This document shows positions 1-5,851 of a DNA stretch of 36,756 bases, piece after piece. Each line of letters starts with the position of its first letter. The stretch's first letter is position 1. Under the pieces are notes generated by a model. It was not told the DNA's origin. It searched no databases and worked only from the letters and a program-made list of their open reading frames with translations. Source of the stretch: Candidatus Fermentithermobacillaceae bacterium (lineage in GTDB: Bacteria > Bacillota > Sulfobacillia > Fermentithermobacillales > Fermentithermobacillaceae); contig DUSI01000008.1 in the NCBI GenBank assembly GCA_012842685.1, positions 1 to 36,756 of the forward strand, written 5' to 3'. Made by a program: the position numbers and the translations under genes.

Positions 1-525
1 CGAGATGAGCGAGAGATGCTTTCGGACCTAAGGTCCAAGGCGACTCTCATAATCGACACGTCCAACTTGAGTCCCACGGACCTCAGGAAACAGCTCGTCG
101 AGGTTTTCTCCAAGAAGGTCAAATTCCAGAAGCTTCTCATAACCATAGTCACGTTTGGGTTTAAGTACGGCCTCCCCCTGGACGCCGATCTTGTTTTCGA
201 CGTGAGGTTTCTCCCAAATCCCCACTACGTGGCGGATCTCAAGCCCCTTACCGGGCTCGATCCGAAGGTGAGCCGCTATGTCATGAAGTCGAGCCTCGCC
301 AGGGCTTTTTTCGGCAGGTTGACCAGGTTCATAGATTTCCTCCTCCCGGCATACGTGGAGGAAGGTAAATCTCACCTTACGATCGCCATAGGCTGTACTG
401 GAGGCAAACACCGTTCCGTCGCGCTAGGAGAGGCCCTCAGGGCTCACCTGGAGGCCAACGAACATACGGTCGTGGTGGAGCACAGGGATATCGAACGAGG
501 AAATTCCGGAGGTACAGACAATTGA
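1..525 (+). CDS. rapZ: RapZ family protein, C-terminal part (cut by window edge)
   Basis: The reading frame is open from base 1, so the gene begins upstream and only about 174 codons are present. They correspond to the C-terminal domain of RapZ/YvcJ. The diagnostic features are the FGFKYGLP segment, the DVRFLPNPHY stretch, and the GCTGGKHRSV motif near the end, which is thought to bind phosphate or RNA in this family. The N-terminal P-loop domain lies outside the window. In enterobacteria RapZ is an adaptor that targets the GlmZ small RNA and senses glucosamine-6-phosphate. In Bacillota YvcJ is a nucleotide-binding protein of less certain role. Its TGA overlaps the TTG start of yvcK by 4 bases and a GGAGGT ribosome site for yvcK lies inside its last codons, so the two are translationally coupled. 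Family assignment is firm; the role here is inferred. Confidence 0.95.
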   Translation, partial: RDEREMLSDLRSKATLIIDTSNLSPTDLRKQLVEVFSKKVKFQKLLITIVTFGFKYGLPLDADLVFDVRFLPNPHYVADLKPLTGLDPKVSRYVMKSSLARAFFGRLTRFIDFLLPAYVEEGKSHLTIAIGCTGGKHRSVALGEALRAHLEANEHTVVVEHRDIERGNSGGTDN

Positions 526-1517
526 GCAGCCTGAAGAAGCTCAAGATCGTGGCCATCGGCGGAGGCACCGGGCTGGCTACCGTGCTCAGGGGCCTCAAGT
601 CCCTAGACTGCGACATAACTGCCATAGTCACGGTCGCCGACGACGGAGGCAGTTCGGGAAGGCTCAGAAAGGACATGAAGATGCTGCCTCCGGGTGATAT
701 CCGGAACTGCCTCGTAGCCCTGGCCGAAGCCGAACCGGATATGACGAGCCTCTTTAACCACAGGTTCACCCGCGGGGACCTCGCGGGGCACAATTTCGGA
801 AACCTCTTCCTGGCCGCCATGACCGAGATGACGGGAGACTTTCAGCTGGCCATCAGGACGATGTCACGGATCCTGGCCGTAAAGGGAAGGGTCCTCCCCG
901 CGACGCTCAGCGATGTCACCTTGCGGGCGGAGATGGAAGACGGCACGGTCGTCTTCGGCGAATATGCGATCCCCCTGGTACGGAAGCGCATAATAAGGCT
1001 GAGCCTTATGCCGCCGGATCCGCCCGCCCTAGACGAAGCGGTCAAGGCTATTGAGCAAGCGGACGGCATAGTCATTGGCCCGGGAAGCCTCTACACGTCC
1101 ATATTGCCCAACCTACTGGTGCCGGGGATCAGGGACGCCATCGCGTCTTCGCGAGCCCGGAAGCTTTACATCTGCAACATAATGACCCAACCGGGCGAGA
1201 CAGACGGCTATTCGGTGTCAGATCACGTCCTGGCCATCGAAAGGCACGCAGGCCGCTTGTTCACGTCGGTCCTGGCAAACACCTCCGAAGCTCCGGAGGA
1301 AACCGCGGCGAAGTACGCGGAAGAAGGCCGGTTCCAGGTCCGTCTCGACCGTGCAGGCCTGACCGAGAAAGGATATTCGGTCGTAGCGGGAGACTATCTA
1401 TCTAGGGGCGATCTGGCGAGACACGACTCGGCCAAACTGGCTTTCTCCATAGTCCAGTTCGTAAGAGGCATGGGAGACCTGAGCATCCGGAGAAAGAAGG
1501 TCGCGTCTGGAAGTTGA
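522..1517 (+). CDS. yvcK: YvcK/CofD-like gluconeogenesis factor
   Basis: 331 residues with the full YvcK pattern: the N-terminal AIGGGTGLATVLRGLK loop, then TVADDGGSSGRLR and the PPGDIRNCL segment, and later GIVIGPGSLYTSILPN. The fold is shared with CofD (2-phospho-L-lactate transferase). In Bacillota, however, YvcK binds UDP-sugars and supports cell-wall synthesis and growth on gluconeogenic carbon rather than making F420. Nothing else for F420 synthesis is visible here. The TTG start at 522 is chosen because GGAGGT at 508-513 precedes it at good spacing and the protein begins directly at the conserved beta strand. It overlaps rapZ by 4 bases upstream and whiA by 4 bases downstream, so the three genes form one translationally coupled operon. 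Confidence 0.95.
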   Translation: MSSLKKLKIVAIGGGTGLATVLRGLKSLDCDITAIVTVADDGGSSGRLRKDMKMLPPGDIRNCLVALAEAEPDMTSLFNHRFTRGDLAGHNFGNLFLAAMTEMTGDFQLAIRTMSRILAVKGRVLPATLSDVTLRAEMEDGTVVFGEYAIPLVRKRIIRLSLMPPDPPALDEAVKAIEQADGIVIGPGSLYTSILPNLLVPGIRDAIASSRARKLYICNIMTQPGETDGYSVSDHVLAIERHAGRLFTSVLANTSEAPEETAAKYAEEGRFQVRLDRAGLTEKGYSVVAGDYLSRGDLARHDSAKLAFSIVQFVRGMGDLSIRRKKVASGS

Positions 1518-2467
1518 AAGACAAAGACACCTTTTCTCGTGCCGTCAAAGAAGAGCTTGCGAGAGTCACGCCGCAGAGCCGCAAGCAAGCCTACTGGGAG
1601 ATGGCAGCGCTCACGAAATATCTGCGGCTCAAAGGCGGAAGAAAGGGAAGCGGCGAAATCCCCACCGAGCCGTTCTTGGCGCGGAGGCTCCTCTATCTAA
1701 TGAAGCAATGCGGGATGGAGCTCGTCCGGGATATGGATATGCCCCTGGAACACACGGCGTCCGGGCCAGAGAACTCGGTTAAGGACGCACCCAAAGACAT
1801 ATTCAGAGAAATCCTGCGCATAGAGGCATTTAGGGACATCTCTCCCGACTCGATGAGAGCCCTGCTTCGCACCCCATCCAACAGGAGGGCCTTCTTGCGG
1901 GGAGCCTTCCTCGCGCGGGGGTCCATATCTTCCCCGAGCAAGAATCACCACCTGGAGATCGCCCTGCCTACCTACGAGGACGGGGTTTTCGTGAGCAAGA
2001 TACTGGAGAAGGAAGGACTCAAGGGTGGCCTCGTGAGGCGCCGGTCTTCTCATGTGGCATATCTCAAGGACGCCGACGGGATCGCCGAGTTCTTGAGGCT
2101 CACGGGAGCGTCTCAGGCGGTCCTCGATTACGAGAATGTCAGAGCCAGGAAGTCGCTCATGAGCTCGGTCCTGAGGGTAGTCAACATGGACCGGGCAAAC
2201 GTCTCCAGGGCCGTCGAAGCCTCCATGAAGCAACTAGCGGACATACGGCTTATAGACGAAGAGATGGGCCTCGGCCACTTACCTGCCGCTCTGAGAGAGC
2301 TCGCCCGTACGAGACTCGCGCATCCGGACCTCACCATGGAAGAGCTGGGACATCTCCTGAGCCCCCCTGCATCCAAGTCAGCGGTAAACCACAGGTTCAG
2401 GCGCATAGCCGAGATCGCTGACGAGATCAGGAAAAAGAAGAGCGGGGAAGGCGATTTCCCCGCTTAG
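1514..2467 (+). CDS. whiA: WhiA family DNA-binding regulator
   Basis: 317 residues with the WhiA arrangement: a degenerate LAGLIDADG homing-endonuclease-like N-terminal part (about 1-200, including the FLRGAFLARGSIS segment) and a C-terminal helix-turn-helix from about 215 (MDRANVSRAVEAS to the SKSAVNHRFRRI recognition helix). WhiA controls sporulation septation in Streptomyces and affects cell division and chromosome segregation in Bacillus. The TTG start overlaps the yvcK stop (TTGA), which fixes it by coupling. crh, the usual next gene in Bacillus, is absent. whiA is the last gene of the plus-strand cluster and converges on the SHOCT-like gene. The last codons form a perfect 9-bp stem-loop (see 2441-2464). 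Confidence 0.95.
   Translation: MKDKDTFSRAVKEELARVTPQSRKQAYWEMAALTKYLRLKGGRKGSGEIPTEPFLARRLLYLMKQCGMELVRDMDMPLEHTASGPENSVKDAPKDIFREILRIEAFRDISPDSMRALLRTPSNRRAFLRGAFLARGSISSPSKNHHLEIALPTYEDGVFVSKILEKEGLKGGLVRRRSSHVAYLKDADGIAEFLRLTGASQAVLDYENVRARKSLMSSVLRVVNMDRANVSRAVEASMKQLADIRLIDEEMGLGHLPAALRELARTRLAHPDLTMEELGHLLSPPASKSAVNHRFRRIAEIADEIRKKKSGEGDFPA
2441..2464 (+). terminator. stem-loop in the 3' end of whiA
   Basis: A perfect 9-bp inverted repeat, AGCGGGGAA (2441-2449) with TTCCCCGCT (2456-2464) and a 6-base loop, ends 1 base before the whiA stop codon at 2465-2467. No T-run follows directly; the next bases are AGGCGCGGTCTTTG. It may still act as a weak or Rho-assisted terminator, or protect the 3' end. 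Confidence 0.4.
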
Positions 2468-2486
2468 GCGCGGTCTTTGTGCTGCT

Positions 2487-2517
2487 GGCCGCGCCGGCTC
2501 AACCGGATGTGGCGGCC
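2487..2517. other. intergenic hairpin between convergent genes
   Basis: GGCCGC (2487-2492) pairs with GCGGCC (2512-2517), and an inner CCGG/CCGG pair (2494-2497 with 2503-2506) closes a 5-base loop. It fills the gap between the converging whiA and SHOCT-like genes and is the natural place for a shared transcription stop. Neither strand has a T-run, so the terminator role is only inferred from position. Confidence 0.35.
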
Positions 2518-2530
2518 GCGACCCGCAGCT

Positions 2531-2911
2531 TTACTCTACTATGACCTCTACGTGGACCTGCTCTTCCTCGTCCACAACGTCTATGATCTTGCCTCGCATA
2601 CCGTAGTTGATGGCCGACCTGAGCTCCTCGAGGTTAACGCCCATCCCGTTCAGTTCAACGCCTCCCAACGAGGCGAATTTGGTACCGGCTCTGAGGGCCC
2701 AATCCACGAGCCCGATGGGAAGATTGACCGACACCTTCACCCTGTTGGTCTTGAGGTCCGTCACCCTTACTCTTAACCACTTGGCCTTGGTCTCCGGGAC
2801 ATCCGCATCTTCAGCGGGAGCCTCCAGAGCCTCCAGGAGCTTGGTCGCCTCTTCAACGGTCAGAGTGCCTTCCTTGACCATATTGAGGATACGAATTCTC
2901 TCTTCTTCCAC
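2531..2911 (-). CDS. small SHOCT-like domain protein
   Basis: 126 residues from a GTG start preceded by GAGGAGG at 8-base spacing. Residues 3-30 form a short two-helix hairpin (RIRILNMVKEGTLTVEEATKLLEAL) of the SHOCT-like type found at the N-terminus of LiaX/YvlB-type proteins. After an acidic linker (about 31-41), residues 44-126 form a compact beta-rich domain (KWLRVRVTDL, VKVSVNLPIGLVDWAL) ending in a strongly acidic strand. There is no signal peptide or membrane segment, so it should be cytoplasmic. It is the last gene of a three-gene minus-strand unit, 31 bases after the DUF4097 gene, which carries the same hairpin at its own N-terminus. Related proteins appear in envelope-stress modules. 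A precise function is not known to me. Confidence 0.85.
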   Translation of the reverse strand: MEEERIRILNMVKEGTLTVEEATKLLEALEAPAEDADVPETKAKWLRVRVTDLKTNRVKVSVNLPIGLVDWALRAGTKFASLGGVELNGMGVNLEELRSAINYGMRGKIIDVVDEEEQVHVEVIVE

Positions 2912-2942
2912 GGTTCCGTCCTCCTCATGGAACCCGATTATT

Positions 2943-4154
2943 CTAGAAAACCACGATCACCCTGCCCGAAGCGGTGTGCGCCTTGATGGAACCCCTGACT
3001 TCGGCAGCGTCGTAATTCCTGCTCCTCGCCTTATAACGCCTGGCTCCACCCGAGTGACGCACTTCGTTTATCAGGACTTCGGCGTCTTCAAGCCCGGCCA
3101 CGTCGACCTTCCCCGAGACAGAGGAAGCTTCAACCTCATAGGCAGCGCCGGGGATCTTGCGGACGTTTAGCTCGATCCTCCCGTTTGCGCTAGAGAGGTT
3201 CCAGTTCCCTGCCCCTTCCACGTCGGCGACTACCCGGCCGTTGGCAGTCCTGAGGCTGAGGTCCCGGACCTTCCCGGTAAACTCGATCCTCCCGTTTGCC
3301 GAGTCGAGACTGATGTCGCTAAAATCCAGGCCTCTTGCCTCTATGCGCCCATTTGCGGTGGAGGCCTTAAGGGAAGAACCCTTCACCCCTTCAAAGGTAA
3401 GCCGTCCGTTGGCAGAACTGACGACTATCCTTGCACGTCTGTCTCTAGGGAGCGTCAGGGCGAAGTGGACCGATGGGCTGGAGCCGAACAAGTTGTTTCT
3501 GTGTTCTCTCCCGCGGGCCCTGAGGGTCAGTCCGTCCTGGGTGAATTCGTACAGGTCGTTCGCTTTGCTTCTAGCTTCTTCTTCTGTCGCAGCCGGCACT
3601 CTACGGGTTACGACGAGCCGGTAGCCGGGCTCATCCCACACATCCAGACTGATCCGGCCGTTCAGAGTGCCCATATCCACCGTTATCTCGCCCTCAGGTG
3701 GGAGTTCTCCTCTGATTTCCTCGGGGAAATCGTACTGGTTTCCTCCGCCGAATACCCATCCGCCGCCGAAGATCCGGGCGAAGATCTTGCCCAGATTCTC
3801 GCCGCTTTCTCCGAGCACTTTCCCGAGGTTCTCGCCTTGCTCGGCAAATCTCTGGGCGAACTCTTCGGCGCGCTTGGCTGCCGCCTCCGCCGCGGCCTGG
3901 GCCCTCTGGACGCTGGCTTCGACGGTAGTCTCTATGGTCCGGCGGATGTTTTGCTCGAGAGCCGAACCGAAATCTCCTGCCGGGGCATCCGGCTGCCTCA
4001 CGTCCGCGTAGTGCGGAGGAGGCGCGACGGGCGGCCTGGAAGACGACTCGGGCCGCGAATCTCCGAGGGCTCTCAGAAGCTCGGCCCCCTGTTCCGGCGT
4101 TATCTTCCCTTCTGCCACCATCTGCAGGATCAGCATCTTTTCCTCTTTGGACAT
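2943..4154 (-). CDS. DUF4097 beta-ladder protein with N-terminal SHOCT-like hairpin
   Basis: 403 residues. Residues 3-31 are a helical hairpin (EEKMLILQMVAEGKITPEQG) like that of the next gene. Residues 35-60 are a proline-rich linker, 64-128 an alanine/glutamate-rich helix likely to form a coiled coil, and 129-139 a glycine-rich turn. From about 155 to the end lies a repetitive beta domain of the DUF4097/adhesin-like type, with ANGR motifs whose Asn falls at about 249, 268, 287, 305 and 324, plus related NGR/SGK/SGR turns at 165, 348 and 396. This is the regular rung spacing of a beta-helix. No signal peptide or transmembrane segment is present. B. subtilis YvlB has a comparable layout and belongs to envelope-stress genes. 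ATG start with AGGGAGGAG upstream. 127 non-coding bases separate it from the DUF2089 gene, including a 12-bp palindrome at 4253-4264. Confidence 0.85.
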   Translation of the reverse strand: MSKEEKMLILQMVAEGKITPEQGAELLRALGDSRPESSSRPPVAPPPHYADVRQPDAPAGDFGSALEQNIRRTIETTVEASVQRAQAAAEAAAKRAEEFAQRFAEQGENLGKVLGESGENLGKIFARIFGGGWVFGGGNQYDFPEEIRGELPPEGEITVDMGTLNGRISLDVWDEPGYRLVVTRRVPAATEEEARSKANDLYEFTQDGLTLRARGREHRNNLFGSSPSVHFALTLPRDRRARIVVSSANGRLTFEGVKGSSLKASTANGRIEARGLDFSDISLDSANGRIEFTGKVRDLSLRTANGRVVADVEGAGNWNLSSANGRIELNVRKIPGAAYEVEASSVSGKVDVAGLEDAEVLINEVRHSGGARRYKARSRNYDAAEVRGSIKAHTASGRVIVVF

Positions 4155-4281
4155 GCTTACTCCTCCCTTTTCGTGCCACCCTTTACTCGGCCTCTTATCC
4201 CCGGCCGGGCGGCTTTTATGGATAACCCCGAAGCGGCGATGCCAGACCGCTCGGGAGATCTCCCATGTTGTTAAAGGGACT

Positions 4282-4674
4282 TCACTTGTCGGACAGGTTC
4301 TTGAGCTGCTTTATGGCTTCTTGCGCCGTGATTTCGCCCTTGGAAAGCTTGTCGATTATGGTTTTCCTCTGGACGGCTTTTTGGGCTTCAGAAACCTCAG
4401 GCTCGGAATCCACGGGATATCCGAGCGCACGGATCAGGGCTTCGAGCCTGCTCCGGACAGTCGGGTAGGATATACCCAGCTCCTTCTCGACATCGCGGAT
4501 GTTTCCCCTGTTCTTGATGAAGATCTCTGCAAAGGCCCTCTGCTCTGGAGGGAGCTTGCAGAATTTGCAGAGGTCAAAATGACCTGATATACGGGTGCGG
4601 CAAGTCGGGCACTGGAGCTCGGTAACTTCCAGGTCACCACCGCACACGGGGCACTTACCTATGACTTCGGGCAT
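4282..4674 (-). CDS. DUF2089 zinc-ribbon/helix-turn-helix regulator
   Basis: 130 residues. The N-terminus has Cys pairs of zinc-ribbon type (CPVCGG, CPTC, then CKFC). A helix-turn-helix follows (GNIRDVEKELGISYPTVRSR, about 53-72), then an acidic linker, and the C-terminus (about 102-130) is again a short helical hairpin (IIDKLSKGEITAQEAIKQL) resembling those in the two downstream proteins. This is the DUF2089 family, regarded as transcription regulators. The ATG at 4674 is preferred over an in-frame GTG at 4683, because GGAAGGTGA sits just upstream of the ATG and covers the GTG. With the promoter at 4695-4723 the mRNA leader would be only about 14 bases. It is the first gene of the three-gene unit and may regulate its own promoter, which carries a palindrome. 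Confidence 0.85.
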   Translation of the reverse strand: MPEVIGKCPVCGGDLEVTELQCPTCRTRISGHFDLCKFCKLPPEQRAFAEIFIKNRGNIRDVEKELGISYPTVRSRLEALIRALGYPVDSEPEVSEAQKAVQRKTIIDKLSKGEITAQEAIKQLKNLSDK

Positions 4675-4691
4675 ATATCTCACCTTCCACT

Positions 4692-4707
4692 GCCAGTATA
4701 ATCTGGC
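4692..4707. promoter_or_regulatory. palindrome over the -10 box (candidate operator)
   Basis: GCCAG-TATAAT-CTGGC is a perfect 5-bp inverted repeat with a 6-base centre that lies exactly over the -10 element of the DUF2089 promoter. The position suits a repressor site, most simply autoregulation by the HTH protein encoded next to it. This is inference from position; no binding data are implied. Confidence 0.5.
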
Positions 4708-4723
4708 GTTTTATAGATGTCAA
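4695..4723 (-). promoter_or_regulatory. sigma-A-type promoter of the DUF2089 operon
   Basis: On the minus strand the -35 box is TTGACA (4718-4723, perfect consensus), followed by a 17-base spacer and the -10 box TATACT (4695-4700). The first start codon lies about 20 bases downstream, so this drives the DUF2089/DUF4097/SHOCT unit. Confidence 0.8.
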
Positions 4724-4872
4724 CATACATATCAAAAAAATTAATATCCGAGACAAAAACCTCTGCAGCGTTCCCCATCCCGGGTCAAAATCACCTAAGT
4801 GGCCGGCTCTCCGCATGCCCGGGTACGGCTGTTCATCACCATCTCCCGACACCGGTCTATGCCTGGGCTTTC

Positions 4873-4902
4873 TTGACTTCTTCGCCCATTAGATGGTAAT
4901 AT
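4873..4902 (+). promoter_or_regulatory. sigma-A-type promoter of the riboswitch/transporter transcript
   Basis: -35 TTGACT (4873-4878), 18-base spacer, -10 TAATAT (4897-4902). A start near 4909 would give a leader of about 415 bases that includes the whole riboswitch. Confidence 0.7.
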
Positions 4903-4984
4903 CTTCACCGAGTTACAGCGCTCAGCAATGGCGTGGCTTAAGCCACGGCACGCAGCAAGATCTCCCCGTTGAACACAAGCTTCC

Positions 4985-5105
4985 GTTCTGCGCTGAATCT
5001 CCCGGCACGGGAGAGCGGGGGACCCAAGTAGTTCGGGGCGAATCCGTAACGGTAGGGCTACTTCATCGGCCCGAGCCCGTCAGCTAACCTCGTAAGCGTC
5101 GATGG
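4985..5105 (+). promoter_or_regulatory. cyclic di-AMP riboswitch (ydaO/yuaA leader)
   Basis: The conserved core of the ydaO/yuaA class is present in order: CGCTGAATC, a P2-like hairpin TCTCCCG-GCA-CGGGAGA (4998-5014), GCGGGGGACCC, GGGGCGAATCC, GGTAGGGCTACTTC, then CCCGTCAGCTAACCTCGTAAGCG. A P1 helix can form between GCGCT (4990-4994) and AGCGT (5095-5099). In this class binding of c-di-AMP usually turns the downstream gene off. Known targets include potassium and osmolyte transport and cell-wall hydrolases. Here the first downstream gene is a peptide-type ABC transporter binding protein 220 bases further on. Identification rests on sequence match to the known consensus; covariance scoring was not possible. 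Confidence 0.93.
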
Positions 5106-5123
5106 GGGACACTTGCGCTCAGT

Positions 5124-5217
5124 GGCGTCAGAGGGGCGGAGGCACTTTCGCATTAGGTAGCCATCCTATCGTTCGGTAATATTGCCTCAAAATCCCAGGC
5201 CTCCCCACTGTGACGCC
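5124..5217 (+). promoter_or_regulatory. long-range stem downstream of the riboswitch (candidate expression platform)
   Basis: GGCGTCA (5124-5130) pairs perfectly with TGACGCC (5211-5217). Inside it, GGGG (5133-5136) and GAGGC (5139-5143) can pair with the CCCC and GCCTC tracts at 5199-5206. The loop is about 55 bases. It starts about 20 bases after the aptamer, where an expression platform is expected. No T-run follows the 3' arm, so a simple intrinsic terminator is not evident. Confidence 0.4.
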
Positions 5218-5323
5218 TCACGCTGCCCCGGCGGCTCAGGTGGGATTTCTTCGTCCCGGACGGCCACGCCACAGACCGCTGATCGCGAGCTTTACTACCA
5301 CACCATGCAGGGGAGGTTGGAGC

Positions 5324-5773
5324 ATGACCCATCCGAGGAGCCTAAAGAGGTTTTTTTACCTGGCCCTCAGCCTTTGCTTGATCTCGGCGATAGCGGTTTC
5401 GGCATGCGCCAAAGAAGAACCGCAGCCCGCGGAACCTGCGGGAAAAACCCTCTCGCTGGTCATCGACTGCGAAGCCAACCGGAAAGATGAGGCAGAAGCC
5501 ATAGCAAACCAGCTGAGACAGCTGGGTATACAGGCAGAGGTCAGGACCTGGGAATGGAGCGCTTTGAAAGAAGAATTCTTGGCCGGAAACCGGCAGCTTT
5601 ACATGACCGACTGGGGTAGCTCTTACTTCGACCCGTTTGACCTAGCGATACCGAAGCTGGTCACAGGCGAGCGAGGGAATTACTCCTTCTACTCCAACCC
5701 GGAAGTAGACGAACTCTTGAGACAGGCCACTTCGACCGTAGACGACGAGGCGCGTAAAGAGCTTTACTACTAG
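5324..5773 (+). CDS. peptide ABC transporter binding lipoprotein: leader plus C-terminal segment, ending at in-frame TAG
   Basis: 149 codons from an ATG with GGGAGG 7 bases upstream. Residues 1-28 are a lipoprotein signal (basic start, hydrophobic core, VSAC lipobox, Cys28), followed by a charged linker (AKEEPQPAEPAG). From residue 40 the sequence is not the usual mature N-terminus of a family 5 binding protein. It is the family's C-terminal part: LSLVIDCEANRKDEAEA, LGIQAEVRTWEW, the TDWGSSYFDPFD region and YSFYSNPEVDELL. The frame stops at TAG 5771-5773 within a segment that normally continues. After the TAG the same frame goes on as VQEIIYEDAPWIF, the expected next family segment. On its own this product would be an exported fragment of a binding protein and probably not functional. 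It is the first gene of the operon behind the c-di-AMP riboswitch. Confidence 0.75.
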   Translation: MTHPRSLKRFFYLALSLCLISAIAVSACAKEEPQPAEPAGKTLSLVIDCEANRKDEAEAIANQLRQLGIQAEVRTWEWSALKEEFLAGNRQLYMTDWGSSYFDPFDLAIPKLVTGERGNYSFYSNPEVDELLRQATSTVDDEARKELYY

Positions 5774-5851
5774 GTACAGGAGATCATCTACGAAGACGCC
5801 CCGTGGATTTTCGGCTACTGCCTCGAGGAGATCGCCGCGGCTTCCACCAAA

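Larger units (their letters stand above)
4724..5323 (+). other. non-coding leader region of the transporter operon
   Basis: About 600 bases without a convincing gene. From left to right it holds an AT-rich patch (4724-4760), an unremarkable stretch with two CCCGGG sites (about 4779 and 4818), a plus-strand promoter (4873-4902), a perfect hairpin CGTGGC-TTAA-GCCACG (4932-4947), the c-di-AMP aptamer (4985-5105), a long-range stem (5124-5217) and a GGGAGG ribosome site (5311-5316). The 8-mer GCGCTCAG occurs just before (4918-4925) and just after (5115-5122) the aptamer. Short open frames in the region lack ribosome sites and family features. Confidence 0.7.

Noticed and set aside
522-1517. yvcK as a CofD F420-synthesis gene
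   Set aside because: Its place between rapZ and whiA and its sequence pattern fit YvcK, and no F420 genes are near.
4253-4264. 12-bp palindrome GGGAGATCTCCC between the DUF2089 and DUF4097 genes
   Set aside because: Noted as a possible operator or processing site, but no promoter lies next to it and a single 12-mer palindrome can occur by chance.
5771-5773. TAG decoded as pyrrolysine
   Set aside because: Nothing in the window suggests pyrrolysine genes, and the expected residue is an ordinary Glu/Gln/Lys in a binding protein. Mutation, readthrough or error is simpler.
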